From Paralithodes platypus (lineage: Eukaryota > Arthropoda > Malacostraca > Decapoda > Lithodidae): a DNA stretch of 64,000 nucleotides. Under the pieces are notes generated by a model, which saw only the letters and a program-made list of their open reading frames with translations, was not told where the DNA came from and ran no database searches. The position numbers and the translations under genes were made by a program. Below are positions 39,061 to 51,307 of the stretch, in pieces. Every line of letters starts with the position of its first letter. Within the stretch, counting starts at the first letter, position 1. Where the stretch lies: NCBI GenBank assembly GCA_032716605.1, contig CM064505.1, forward strand, positions 45,955,495 to 46,019,494, given 5' to 3'.

Positions 39061-39224
39061 AATTATTCTTTGTAGATAAAGTGCTAAACTAATATTGAAA
39101 CCCTTATTTTCTACATTTTTCTTTAGGTTTGTAATGGAGGATTAATGTTAAGAACGAGTTGTTCCTTAATTTCTGTGTAGAAAGACCACCATTCCATTAA
39201 CCTTTTAAATATGGCTAAGGGGTT

Positions 39225-39773
39225 TAATTGAATAAAATTGGGGCGATTGGTCTAATTTGGTCAAACGGTCAAATTAGTCCGAGGTGAGTGAATTGGGCCA
39301 AGTTTTTTAATTGGGACGATCGGTTGAGTTGATCCAAGGTGGTTGAATTGATCGGAAGTGGTTGAGTTGGGACGAGTCAATCAAAGTCGTTCGAGGCAGT
39401 CATAATGGTACAAGGCGGTTGAATTAGGTTGAGTGATTGATTGGGCCGTACAATTATTGATCAAGCGGTCGAATTTGACTGAGTAGTCGATTTTGCCAGT
39501 AATATAGTGATACTACATGAGGAGTCAAATGAACTGAGCAGTAGAATGGGATTTAGCTGTCGAAATGGATTCGAAAATAGAATTGGGTTGATAATTGTCC
39601 AATATTTCTGGACTGTGAATGGTTTATTGGGCCATTTTGTCTGGTTGAATTGGCCACTAAATTTAATAGGTCCAAGATAGGTTAAATTGGTCATGATGTT
39701 CGTATTTGGTCAATTATATTTTGGTACCCACTGAGTGGTCGAATTGGGTACGAACAGTAATAGGAGCGGTGTT
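39225..39773. repeat. Degenerate short-unit repeat (GAATTGG.. / GGTCGAATT..)
   Basis: Phrases such as GGTCAAATT, GGTTGAATTG, GTCGAATTGGG and GAGTGGTCGAATT recur about every 20-30 bp with heavy divergence, forming an old minisatellite-like block. It stops at the LINE insertion at 39785. Confidence 0.6.
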
Positions 39774-39784
39774 GTCAATTGATT

Positions 39785-40259
39785 TCGAGGTGGCAGACTC
39801 AGTGGTCCACTATCTCCGCTAATAAACTTCGTTCTGTCAAACCGTCCGTTTCTGGGTGGTCTGATCCCTCCCACCGTAATCGCCGTTGGGAGACGGCTTT
39901 GGCCCGTCTCCGCATTGGCCACACCAGACTTACCCATTCGTTTTTAATGTCCCGTTCTCCTCCGACTCTTTGCTCGCACTGTACCGTTCAGCTTTCTGTC
40001 TCCCATCTTTTCCTCGATTGCCCCTTATTTTCCGTTGCCCGCACGCGTTTCTTCCCTTTTCTAGCTCTCCTCCGCCAGCCGCCATGTCTTGCAGATTTTC
40101 TTTCTGAATCTCCCTCGTTTTCTATCTCCCGTATTATGTCCTTCCTTCATCATGTTCGAGTTCTCGATGATATTTAGTTAACTTCCTTCCCGTCTTTCCA
40201 TATTTCGTGCCATATGGCCTTTGTCGCCTGGTGCGTTGACTTCATTAATGTAATGTAAT
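39785..40259 (+). mobile_element. 5'-truncated LINE (RNase H-type C-terminus) with 11-bp target-site duplication
   Basis: GTCAATTGATT occurs at 39774-39784 and 40260-40270, exactly flanking the insert. An uninterrupted frame to 40177 encodes the C-terminal part of an RNase H-bearing LINE: RRWETALARLRIGHTRLTHS, CSHC and FLDCPLF (a zinc-knuckle-like CxxC-H-C). The tail is TAATGTAATG. A clean TSD and an intact frame suggest a young insertion. Confidence 0.88.
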
Positions 40260-40495
40260 GTCAATTGATTCCCACTGAATTAATGCAGTCTGTTTAAATT
40301 TGTTCATACATTATGGAGAAAACGACATGTTAAAGTATAGAGGTTAAGCCCCTAAACCCCCAATTGGAGTCATCCAATCATCACCAGTTCTTCTGTGTGA
40401 AGGTCATAGGTAACCAGGTTAGCCTTTGTCTCACGGTTAACATCGTGATGATTGACCAAAACTTATGAGAATGTGTGTGTGTATGTGTATGAGAG

Positions 40496-40538
40496 AGGTG
40501 GTGGTGGTGGTGGTGGGGGGGGGGGGAGGGGGGGGTAG
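40496..40538 (+). repeat. GGT repeats and long G run
   Basis: Five GGT units run into G-runs of about 13 and 9 separated by one A; this could form a G-quadruplex. Confidence 0.8.
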
Positions 40539-40709
40539 AGAGGTCATCGGATGTTGGCCAAACAATAATCGTTTCTATTTGGGTGCCAAATTACGAGACT
40601 TGTGGAGTTTCATCGAAATCCATTAGTTTTTGAGAAGACAAACAGATAACAATGATCCCACAAATTTCGCCAATTACGTGTGGCGAAGATCATGAAAACA
40701 TACCTGGAA

Positions 40710-40880
40710 CGCAATTATAATGTAAAACTTGCAAAATAAACAAACCAAAACTGGGACGACACAAGATAAACACAAAATAACTAATAAAAATCGCTGTGGA
40801 AACAACGCTTAATAAAATTAATTTGAAATAAAAGAACACAACCCACCACATAAGGTGTAGGCTACACTACATGCGCAAGT
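40710..40880 (-). repeat. Dispersed TTTTACATTATAAT repeat, reversed long copy
   Basis: ATTATAATGTAAAACTTGC, CTGGGACGACACAAG, GTGGAAACAACGCTTAATAA and GTGTAGGCTACACTACATGC are the complement of 22120-22292 in the same order. Confidence 0.75.
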
Positions 40881-42258
40881 TAATCTGGTTCCCAAGCAAA
40901 CTAATCGCACATATAACAATGCACTATCGTCATGTTCAAGGAATTAGTCAGTTTGGGAAGTACGCAATAACAGATTCCCAAACAAAGGAAAGTGCTCTTG
41001 ATGTTAAAGTAGAACTGGTACACTATTTCATTGGCTCAATTCCACAGTCCTCTCGTCTCGTCGTTCCACTGACCACTTCACTATCCCCTCTACTTGATTC
41101 CACTTCTACTGACACTTATTTAAAAATCCATCCCTCGATTTATTTCATTTTCTCCTGTTTCTATTCCTGGCTTAATCTGCTCCAATTTCTATACTGTACC
41201 AGGAAAAGTCACCATAATCGACGGTAAGATGAGACTCGAACTCAAGTATATTTAATTATATTTATATTTATTTACAATGATAGAATCTCCCCCCTCCCCC
41301 ACAAAACTAAAATATAATAATACTAACAAAGATAAATAAAAAGTAAATAAATAAATACAAACATGTTAATAATCAATTTAAACACACACACACACACACA
41401 CATTTGCCAAACAAGCGAAGACAAAAACACAGTATGGACAGGAAAACAAAGACTGTAATGCACTACCAAAATCTCCAACTAAGACTTAAATTCCTCTTTA
41501 GTAAAATTGGTGCACTTTTTTCATTGATACAGTCCTCCTCTCGTCTCATCGATTTGCAAGCCACTTCACTATCCACTCCACTTTATTTAACTTCTCGGTT
41601 CACTTTTTTTGTTTTAATTTTATTCTAGCTATATTTAGACGATTTAGTGAAGCTTAGGAAGGATATACTGTATGGTAGCTAAAAGGATTAATTAAGATAG
41701 TCTTTAGCCTTTTGATTGGTAAACGTCCTTGCTAAGCTGGAAAAATCGTTTAACAGTTACCAGAATCTAAGTGAAAATATGTCACCGGTACTGAATAGTC
41801 TTTAGCCTTTTGATTGATAAACGTCTTTCCTAAGCTGGAAAAATCGTCTAACAGTTACCAGAATATAATAAAAGTATGTCATTAGTATGATTTATTAGAT
41901 AAATGTGTTGTTAATTATGAAAACTTGGCACTTATACGATGCAAAGACAGAATATTTTCAAATTTTCCCCAAACAATAATGGGGCTAAACATGAGGGAGA
42001 AGGGGGTCCAGGAAAAAGAAGAACCAAAATAAACACTGATGAACACCTAAAATAAACTCCCCCCCCCCCCCCCCAGCCCTCTATTTTTCACAGCGGGGAT
42101 CTTGTAGCGGGAGTGTTTTCTGTATGCACGGGGGAATTACATTTGCATTTAAAATTTCGCCACCCTCCATGGTTCACACGCAAAAAAAGAAGCTAAAGTC
42201 GAGTTTTTTTCCCTCCTTGTTACAAAGTGATGCTGCATAAATTAACTGTACAAGCTAA

Positions 42259-42526
42259 AGGTGGTGTCACACGAGAAAGTTGTGTTGTCCCTGTTCGGGC
42301 TCTGTCTCGAGTCGGCCACCCCCAGAAAAAAAGGAATAATGGGGAATGAGCCTGATTACATGGAATAGATAAAATATAATAGCTTCAACATATAATTATG
42401 ATCCATAAGAACTAAACTATCGAACATAACCTGTCTTTGATCTAGTTTCCGATGCCAATGTGGGACAGTCTCTAAATAGTACGAGAAAGAACTTCCTCAT
42501 CGAAAATTGCCGTATAACACCACCTT
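42259..42526. mobile_element. MITE family A copy with nested CTCGAG-type repeat
   Basis: The ends GGTGGTGTCACACGAG and CGTATAACACCACCTT mark the MITE. Inside, from 42282 to about 42360, is GTCCCTGTTCGGGCTCTGTC and GGAATGAGCCTGATTACATG, a reversed CTCGAG-type repeat that must have inserted later. Confidence 0.72.
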
Positions 42527-42625
42527 GAGATACAAATATTCTGGCCCTATAGGAACCTTCGGACGGCATAATGAACCTCCAAAATATATATATATACTAA
42601 GTAATGAATTAACGAGAAGATTTGA

Positions 42626-42961
42626 TTAAGGGGAGATATCCTTTTGAGGGACTTTTTTCTTGACCCCTTTCTCCCTCATGTCTAGCCCTATTGCTTTTGA
42701 TATTTTAAGACGCTTGCCCCATTAGTTTGGCGATTTTAAGAACCCTCGCTCCATTTCTGTCAATTTTAAGACCATTCGTGCCATTTAGGTGTCGATTTTT
42801 TCCTGGCGAGCGATAGCGAGCCTGTAATTTAAGGGGAATCGGCCTTCGGCCGGGACATTTTTCTACCGAAAAATTTATAAATTTATCTTGAAAGGGGGTC
42901 TAGGGGGAGTAATTTTAAGTTTGATGGAAGTCTAGGAAATCAACTAAAAACCTCCCCTTAA
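42626..42961. mobile_element. MITE family B, full copy (336 bp)
   Basis: The element runs from TTAAGGGGAGATATCC to CCTCCCCTTAA. It contains three TTTTAAGAC-type repeats about 32 bp apart, CTGGCGAGCGATAGCGAGCC, and AAAGGGGGTCTAGGGG. The sibling at 48502-48834 is nearly the same length. Confidence 0.88.
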
Positions 42962-43605
42962 GTTTGGGTAGTCAGGTCAGGTGAAGGTATTGAGGGATAA
43001 GCCTTTATTTACAACGGCACCTCGTATCTACTTTCCGAAGAGTGTTGAGAGGGAAGAAGGGGTGTTGGAGAGAGAGGAAGCTGTTGGAGTGGCTTTGTTT
43101 TATGTGTTATTAGTCTGTATACCTCGTTTGGGATAGCTTCGAAAACTTAATGCCACCATTTATGTCCTATGAGTGTACAGGTTATGGTCAGTGCTTTATG
43201 AAGATTAACATATGATTGATATTTCGTGTGGCTAGGCATTTTTACCGCAACGTTCGTTGAATTTGGCTCTGTCACTCGTTTGGCTTTGAGGGAGACACTC
43301 ATTTCAGACAGCCTACCTTTTGCTTCTTTCATACACAAAGGAAAAAAAGAAAAGACATGTTGAGGAGAAGAGAGGTAGATTAAGAATGAGGAAAATAATA
43401 TCGGAAAGAGCAGACCGAGGATGAAGTGGAGAAAGTGTGGAGCAGAAACAAACCGACAGCGTGGTATTATAACTTTTGTCACAGGCTGTATCGCTGCTCA
43501 TCCCACTAATGGAACTGCTCCCAGGATTACCGCGGCTGAATAATTTAATATAGTTTACCCGCGAAAATTACCTGGATTCCTCGTTTTCGTTTAAAATAAT
43601 TTTCC

Positions 43606-43815
43606 AGCCGGTGTCATACGAGCGCTTTTTCCGTCAAATTTTACGGGCAATTGTAGTCTGGCAGCTTCAAAATTAAGCTTTATCACTATTTCGCAAACTT
43701 ACATATTTTATCTTCAGTCTAGTTTCCGATGCCAATGTGAAAGAGCCTCAAAATGTTATGTGAACAAACTTGCCCATAAACAATTACTGGAAAAATTGCT
43801 CTTGCAACACCGGCT
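43606..43815. mobile_element. MITE family A, diverged copy (210 bp)
   Basis: The ends are AGCCGGTGTCATACGAGC and GCAACACCGGCT. The internal TCTAGTTTCCGATGCCAATG is shared with 42440-42460. The flanks are not duplicated. Confidence 0.8.
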
Positions 43816-43997
43816 TTGTATTATGATGAAATAGTGCTGATAAAAATAACTATAATCCGATTGAAAGCAATATAAGCAACTATTAAATGTTTAGATAGTA
43901 ATGGGGAAAATAAAGATAATGGAAATATTGAGACAGGCAGGGGGAGATAGGCAAATCAGCTAGACAGAGTGTTACATTTGTCAGATTCCACAGGTCA

Positions 43998-44204
43998 CTA
44001 TACCCTGTTCCATATAAATAGGCCAACACTTTTGAACACCAACCTCTATAACTCACAAAGACTAGAGTAATCGAGCTAATAATTTCTACCATTTGGGAAT
44101 GGTCAGGAGATTAAAGATTTACAGGCCATTTGCTCTAGCCCTTTTTGAATTACAGAGGTTAGGGGTCACGATTTCTGACCTACCAATTTGGAACAGGGTA
44201 TAGT
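43998..44204. mobile_element. MITE family C copy
   Basis: The ends are CTATACCCTGTTCCATATA and TTTGGAACAGGGTATAG, inverted repeats of about 16 bp. The interior shares AATCGAGCTAATA and ACCATTTGGGAATGG with the copies at 11619 and 31396. Confidence 0.82.
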
Positions 44205-44526
44205 AATCCAGTCTAAATAGAGGGGCACGCTAGCGGAGGTATGCGCTCTACTGTTAAACTAAATTGAATCACTTCTTCCTTGGTGCATATCCTATTTTCC
44301 CACCTACGTTTGTGAAAATCGGCTTATAATCTTTTGAGATATCTTGTTTAAAGACGGACAGACAGACACACACACGAAAGCAAAAACATAACCTCGTCCA
44401 GTATCGTTGGTGAAGGTAATAAAGGAATGTGTTATCTAGTAGTCCATATTGCATGAGTGTCGTCCCGCTTAGGTGTTGGGGCAGGGTTATGATTAATGGA
44501 CATTGTAGCACCCAAGGTATTAGCAC

Positions 44527-44527
44527 C

Positions 44528-44570
<43 letters not shown>

Positions 44571-44585
44571 CACAACACAACACAC

Positions 44586-44618
<33 letters not shown>

Positions 44619-44680
44619 CACAACACAACACAACACAACACAACACAACACACACACACACACACTCACACACTATCATC
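44527..44680. repeat. (AC)n / (ACAAC)n compound microsatellite
   Basis: A run of AC is followed by ACAAC units, AC again, then a longer ACAAC block, followed by looser CA-rich sequence to about 44780. Reading frames across it (HTHTHT, VCVCVC) are artefacts. A CT run follows at 44877-44901. Confidence 0.95.
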
Positions 44681-45119
44681 ATTCATACGTTCACCATACA
44701 CAACATTACACATATTCACCCATCACACACTCTATCTCTCTCACACACATGCACATTCACCACAGACACACACATACACACAACCATTTATTTACTTCCC
44801 TCTGTGAACCAACTTTCTCTTGTCACCCTCCGAGACTTCTCCTTTCACACACTGCCAAACTTTATTCATTAACTCCCCTCTCTCTCTCTCTCTCTCTCTC
44901 CCTTTAATTATCACTTATTTAAGTCGAGTTTCATTGTCCTTATTTACACTTATTTATCATATTATGTAATACTGTATATTTATTATTTTATATATGATTG
45001 GAACTTGTTTATTATATTCTTATTTATATAATTAAAACAAATAATTAATACCTGTAGTTTGTTTCTCCCCACCAGATGGTGTTGCCAGGACGTGGGTAAG
45101 TGTGCCTTTACTGTATCAA

Positions 45120-45343
45120 TTGATCACTTGCGAGTTTCAGATTATTAGAAAGTTGGAGCCGTAAAGAGCGCTATTAAACTGAAATGCAAATAATGTAGGT
45201 TAATGATTGAGAAAAAGTATGTTGAATTAGGTTTTATGTATTTATATATGTACTACAACCGTATTTTTGCTGGTAATTCTACTTAAATTCGATGTCTACA
45301 GGTTCGACTTCCTTATAGAACGATACCGGTACTCGCTGATCTG
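45120..45343. mobile_element. Second copy of TTGACCACTTGCGA MITE
   Basis: TTGATCACTTGCGAGTTTCAG and CTTCCTTATAGAACGATACC flank an AT-rich core that shares AATTAGGTTTTATGTATTTA-like sequence with 518-742. The right terminus is degraded. Confidence 0.65.
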
Positions 45344-45377
45344 TTAGTAAAGATCTCTACCCTGGTTGGAGGTGTGG

Positions 45378-45713
45378 AATACTGAGAAGGTGGCAGTGTA
45401 TGGGATTAATGTGTGTGTGTGTGTGTGTAATACTGAGAAGGTGGCAGTGTATGGGATTAATGTGTGTGTGTAATACTGAGAAGGTGGCAGTGTATGGGAT
45501 TAGTGTTGTGTGTGTGTGTGTAATACTGAGAAGGTGGCAGTGTATGGGATTAATGTTGGTGTGTGTGTGTGTGTGTGTGTAATACTGAGAAGGTGGCAGT
45601 GTATGGGATTAATGTTGGTGTGTGTGTGTGTGTGTAATACTGAGAAGTGGCAGACTGGCAGTGTATGGGATTAGTGTTGTGTGTGTGTGTGTGTGTAATA
45701 CTGAGAAGGTGGC
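45378..45713. repeat. Minisatellite with variable (GT)n spacer
   Basis: Seven starts of AATACTGAGAAGGTGGCAG and TGTATGGGATTAATG are each followed by a GT run of different length, giving units of about 42-60 bp. The last unit is broken by a MITE family B fragment (45712-45878, reversed). Confidence 0.9.
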
Positions 45714-45959
45714 AAGCTCGCTATCGCTCGCCAAGAAAAAATTGACATCTAAATTGCATGAAAGGCCTTAAAATCGCCAAACTAATGGGTCAAGTGTCTT
45801 AAAATCTCAAAATTAATGGGGCTAAACATGCGGGAGAAGTAGATCCATAAAACCCCCCTCCCCCTTCATGAGTGATCGTAGGGAAGTGACTCTACCTCAC
45901 CAACCAACCACCACTGACCTCCATACTGATACGGGGAGACAGAGGAGGTCATCTGGTTG

Positions 45960-48290
45960 TCAATGACCTAACATATATCATTCAGTGACCGGGTAATATA
46001 GTATGTGGTATGGATGTGTTGATGTGGTTGAGGTCATGATGTGATATCATGATGTGATATCATGATATACCATTGAGTGACCTGGGAACCTGGTCTGTAG
46101 TGTTGGTATGTTGATATGGTTGAGGTCATGATGTTATGATTGACCTAACACATTATTGAGTTACTAGGTAACTCGATCTGTGGTGTGAGTGTGTTTATGT
46201 GGTTGAGGTCATGATGTTGTGGTTCATGTAGGTTGTGTATCTTGTTGTAAATGACCTTATTGACCTAGTATATATAATTGAGTGGCCGAGTAACATGTAG
46301 CGTTGATATGTTGATGTGGTTGAGGTCATGTTGCTGTGTTTCATCTAGGCTGTATGTCTTGGCTGTGACTGGACTAATATATCAGTTAGTGGTCGAGATA
46401 CATATTGTCTGTGACTGGGAAGACAGTTATGTAAGATATATTGAATAAACTCGTGTTGTTGTGATTCATATTGGCTGTATGTCTAGTTGTGGATGACCCA
46501 ATATATCAGTGAGTGGTTGGGTTATCTGATATATTGAATGAGCTTGTGTTTGATGTATGTCTGGGCTGTGGATGGCCTATTATATCAGTGAGTGGTCGGC
46601 TAACATATTCTCTGTGGCTGGGATGATGGGTAACTGATATATTGAATAGGCTTGAGTTGTGATTCATGTAAGCTGTATGTCTTGGATGTGAATGACCCAA
46701 TATATCAGTGAGTGGTTGGGTTATCTGGTATATTGAATATGACCCAATATATCAGTGAGTGGTTGGGTTATCTGGTATATTGAATATGACCCAATATATC
46801 AGTGAGTGGTTGGGTTATCTGGTATATTGAATATAACCCAATATATCAGTGAGTGGTTGGGTTATCTGGTATATTGAATATGACCCAATATATCAGTGAG
46901 TGGTTGGGTTATCTGGTATATTGAATATGACCCAATATATCAGTGAGTGGTTGGGTTATCTGATATATTGAATATGACCCAATATATCAGTGAGTGGTTG
47001 GGTTATATGATATATTGAATATGACCCAATATATCAGTGAGTGGTTGGGTTATCTGGTATATTGAATATGACCCAATATATCAGTGAGTGGTTGGGTTAT
47101 CTGGTATATTGAATATGACCCAATATATCAGTGAGTGGTTGGGTTATCTGATATATTGAATATGACCCAATATATCAGTGAGTGGTTGGGTTATATGATA
47201 TATTGAATATGACCCAATATATCAGTGAGTGGTTGGGTTATCTGATATATTGAATATGACCCAATATATCAGTGAGTGGTTGGGTTATCTGGTATATTGA
47301 ATATGACCCAATATATCAGTGAGTGGTTGGGTTATCTGATATATTGAATATGACCCAATATATCAGTGAGTGGTTGGGTTATCTGGTATATTGAATATGA
47401 CCCAATATATCAGTGAGTGGTTGGGTTATCTGATATATTGAATATGACCCAATATATCAGTGAGTGGTTGGGTGTTTGATATATTGAATATGATTGAGTG
47501 GTTGGGTTATCTGATATATTGAATATGACCCAATATATCAGTGAGTGGTTGGGTTCATATTGGTATAGTTGTGAATATGACCCAATATATCAGTGAGTGG
47601 TTGGGTTATCTGATATATTGAATAGGCTCGTGTTGTGATACATTTAGGTTGCTTGTCTGCGCTGTGCATGATCCAATATATCAGTGAGTGGTCGGCTTAT
47701 ATTTATTCTGTGGCTGCAGGGAGGGCAGTGTTTATGATATATTGATTGATTGATTGAATTATATTAAATAGACTCGCGTTGTTGTGATTCATATTGGCTG
47801 TATGTCTAGTTGTGAATGACTCAATATATCAGTGAGTGGTTGGGTTATCTAATATATTGAATGGGTTGTGTTGTTGTGATTCATAGAGGCTGTATATCTT
47901 GGATGTGAATGAACTAATAAATCAGTGAGTGTCGAGATACATATTGTCTCTGGCTGGAAAGACAGTTATGGATGATATATTGAATAGGTTCTTGTTGCTG
48001 TGATTCATCCAGGCTAAGCTGTTTGTCTTGGATGTGAATGGCCCAATATATCAGTGAGTGGTTGGGTTATCCGATACATTGAAGGGGGTTATGGTGCTGT
48101 GATTCATGGAGGATGTATGTCTTGGATGTGAATTGCCTATTATATCAGTGAGTGGTCGGGTAACATAATTATACTCTGTGTCTGGGATGATGGGTAACTC
48201 CAGTGAGTGGTTGGAATACATATACTCTGAAGCTGGGAGGATGTTTATGTATGATTTATTGTTTGTTGCTGTTTTCATTTAGGCTGTATA
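45960..48290. repeat. Satellite region: diverged ~100-bp units flanking a 47-bp array
   Basis: The centre (about 46691-47630) holds some 19 near-identical 47-bp units built on GACCCAATATATCAGTGAG and GGTTGGGTTATCTG. Either side has longer, diverged units that add TTGTTGTGATTCAT and GGCTGTATGTCTTGG-type sequence. Short open frames across it are not genes. Confidence 0.92.
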
Positions 48291-48501
48291 TCTTGAATGG
48301 GAATGGACTAACATATCGGTGAATGGCGGACATTTTACTCCATTAGCAGCTTACAACTCTATAATCAATGGACAACATATGAAACCTGCAAGACTCGCCA
48401 CCATATTAATAGTAGGTTTTAACAATGAACAGAATATTTGGTTACACAAGCGTTATAATAGTTGAGGAATTAAGATGAGGATAAGTCAATTTATAGCCAA
48501 C

Positions 48502-48834
48502 TTAAGGGGAGATATCGACTTCAGGGATTTTGTTCTGGACCCCTTTCTCCCTCATGTTTAGCTTCATTGCTTTTGAGATTTTAAGACGGTCGCCCCATTA
48601 GTTTGGCGATTTTAAGAACATTCGCCCCATTTCTGTCAATTTTAAGACCTTTCCTGTCATTCAGGTGTCGATTTTTTCCTGGCGAGCGATAGCGAGCCTG
48701 TAATTTAAGAGGAACCGGCCTTCGGCCTGGACATTTTTCTACCGAAAAATGTACAAATTTATCTTGAAAGGGGGTCTAGGGAGCGTAATTTTAAGATTGA
48801 TGGAAGTTTAGGGAGGAAACTAAACACCTCTTAA
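48502..48834. mobile_element. MITE family B, full copy (333 bp)
   Basis: The element runs from TTAAGGGGAGATATCGAC to AAACACCTCTTAA, with the TTTTAAGAC repeats, CTGGCGAGCGATAGCGAGCC and CCGGCCTTCGGCC hairpin. It is followed immediately by (CT)n at 48843-48882. Confidence 0.87.
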
Positions 48835-48842
48835 TGCAGCAA

Positions 48843-48886
<44 letters not shown>

Positions 48887-48908
48887 ACTTTATATATATG
48901 ACCTATTG

Positions 48909-48949
<41 letters not shown>

Positions 48950-49142
48950 AACCACCACGGACGGGTAGAATAAGGCCAAAATACCCACTGGATTATGCTA
49001 TATGATAACTGTGTGTTTTCCGGCTGTCACATTGAACCAAAATATTGTGCTTTTCAAATGCCAAATCGTGTCGGATCAACTTCGCGAATACCATTAATAG
49101 TAATTTAATTTGTCAGTGCGTGTGTGCGTTTTTTTTTCTCTT

Positions 49143-49173
<31 letters not shown>

Positions 49174-49380
49174 TATACAAAACTGACGGACATACACACA
49201 GATCCAACACACACACACACACACAAAACTGACGGACATACACACAGATCCAACACAGTCACACACACACACACACACACACACACAAATATATCCACGT
49301 CACCTGCATTCTCTCATTCCATGCCCCCCCCCCCCCCCCACACACACACACACACACAAGGAGACAGTTGGACGCAGATA
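48843..49380. repeat. Microsatellite cluster: (CT)n, (GT)n, (CA)n, C run
   Basis: (CT)n at 48843-48880, (GT)n at 48911-48937, (CA)n blocks at 49157-49290 with AACTGACGGACATACACACA present twice, and a run of about 14 C at 49326-49339. No gene is seen. Confidence 0.9.
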
Positions 49381-49459
49381 GAACAAAGCCACTCTCTCTC
49401 TACTTCTTTCTTTTTTTCTTTTTTTTTAAAGCCATCATTCCAGCCAATTTTATCCCAAG

Positions 49460-49800
49460 TGACTGATGTAGCGGAGGTAAAGAGGGCGGGATTGAGGGAG
49501 GAAGGAAAGAGGAGGAGAGCCCAAGAAAGTGAAAAGACGGATAATTGGACTGGAGAGAGAGTGAGTGGGTGAGAGAGAGAGAGAGAGAGATGAATATATG
49601 GAGAGAGAGAGAGAAATATATGAAGAGAGAGAGAGAGAGAGGGTGAGGGACTCTGGAGATAATTATATGCAGGAAGGAAGAGAGAGAGAAGGGGTGGGGA
49701 GGAGAGAGAGAGAGGGTGGGGAGGGCAGAGAGAGAGAGTGTGTGTATGTGTTTAAGTTAGACTGAGAGATAAATGGGACATGTTTGAAAGAATATAATTG

Positions 49801-49846
<46 letters not shown>

Positions 49847-50960
49847 AGAACGCTGATTTTGATAAAGAAATTGTAGAGAAATTGTGATACAGATTTAGCA
49901 CATAGGGCCTACTATGACGAAAGTGAAATGCAAAGGGAAGTGATGGAGTTAATTTGGGGGCAAGATCATTACCAAGAAGTTCGCCTTTATAATATGCGAA
50001 CCGAAAAAGAAAACTAACTTACAGGAGAAACAAACTCCAAAGAAACACGACCATAAAACAAAGGTGAAGTGCAGGCAGGAATAAAAGCGAAAGGCAAAGG
50101 AAGCGAAACAGACCGACTGAAAACGCGTATCATGATCAAAGCCAAAAAAAAAAAAAAAAAACGCTCGACAAGAAGGCAGGAGAAAAGTGTTTGAAGGAAG
50201 AGGAGAATCGAACTGAAGAGAGGCTATTAAGAGAACCAGAGGCAGAAACATGGGGTAGGGGGGAAGGAGGAGGAGAGGAAGTTACTGAAGAGAAAAACAG
50301 CAGCAGGAAGAAGAAGAAGGAGGAGGAGGAGGAGGAGGAGAAGAAGGAGGAGGAGGAGGAGGAGGAGGAGGAGGAGAAGGAGAAGGAGAAGAAGAAGAGG
50401 AGGAGGAGGAGGAAGATGAAGATAAGGATGACAAGTGTAGAAAAGTAGGAGAACTAGATACATAAAAATGGGGAGGGGGAGGAGAGGATCCTTACCAAAG
50501 AAAAACAGCAGATGGCAAGAAAGAAGAAGAGAAAGAGGAAAAAGAAGAAAGTGTACGAAGAAGGAAGTGACAAAGAAGGCAGTGAATAGAAAAAGAAGAA
50601 AGTGTACGAAGAAGAAAGTAATAGAGAGGAAAGTGAAGAAGAAGAAATTAAGAGAAGAAAGTGACGATGAAGACAGTGTCGAAGAAGAAAGTGACGATGA
50701 AGACAGTGTCGAAGAAGAAAGTGACGAAGAAGAAAGTAACAGAAGAAAGTGACAAAGAAAAACGAAGAAAGTAACAGAAGAAAGAAAGTAACAGAGGAAA
50801 GCGAAGAAGAAAGTAACAGGAAAGTGAAGAAGAAGAGTGTAACAGAGAAGAAAGTGACGAAGAAAAAAGTAAAAGAAAGTGACGAAGAAAAAAGTAACGA
50901 AGAGTAAAGAAGGAAGTGAAATAGAAGCAAACGACGAAGAAGAAAGCTTGTAGGTAGAAT
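49460..50960. repeat. Polypurine tract of about 1.5 kb
   Basis: The + strand is almost entirely A and G, with (GA)n at 49570-49840, (GGA)n at 50310-50415 and AAGAAGAAAGTGACGA-type units at 50500-50950, including a tandem GAAAGTGACGATGAAGACAG. Acidic/lysine frames on + and Phe/Leu/Ser frames on - follow from composition. Confidence 0.92.
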
Positions 50961-51307
50961 AGAAAACGGGGGAAAGGTGCAGGCGACAAAAAAAAAAAAA
51001 AAAAAAAAATCTGCAATAAATGTGACCCCGAGATTGAACGAGGGGAAACGGGAGGCAGAAAATTATCTGGGAGAAGTTTTTTTTAAGAGATTGGACTGGA
51101 AATACAGAGTTTATTTTTTAGCAAGAGTGGTATCAAATTGTCATACCAAGTTTATGTTTTAGCAAGAGTGGTATCAAATTCTAGAGGTTCAAATTTAATC
51201 CGCTTTGGCAAATTTTCGATTTTTCAAATTTTCAAAAAATCGATTATTTTATTGGATTTATTTTGTTTTTGTTTTTATATCCATATGTTATTTGTCTAAG
51301 TCACCTA

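Noticed and set aside
46691..47640. CRISPR-like array of 47-bp units
   Set aside because: The whole unit repeats without variable spacers, so it is a satellite.
50191..50752. Acidic and lysine-rich open frames on the + strand
   Set aside because: They result from (GGA)n and (GAA)n composition, with no start context, splice structure or recognisable domain.
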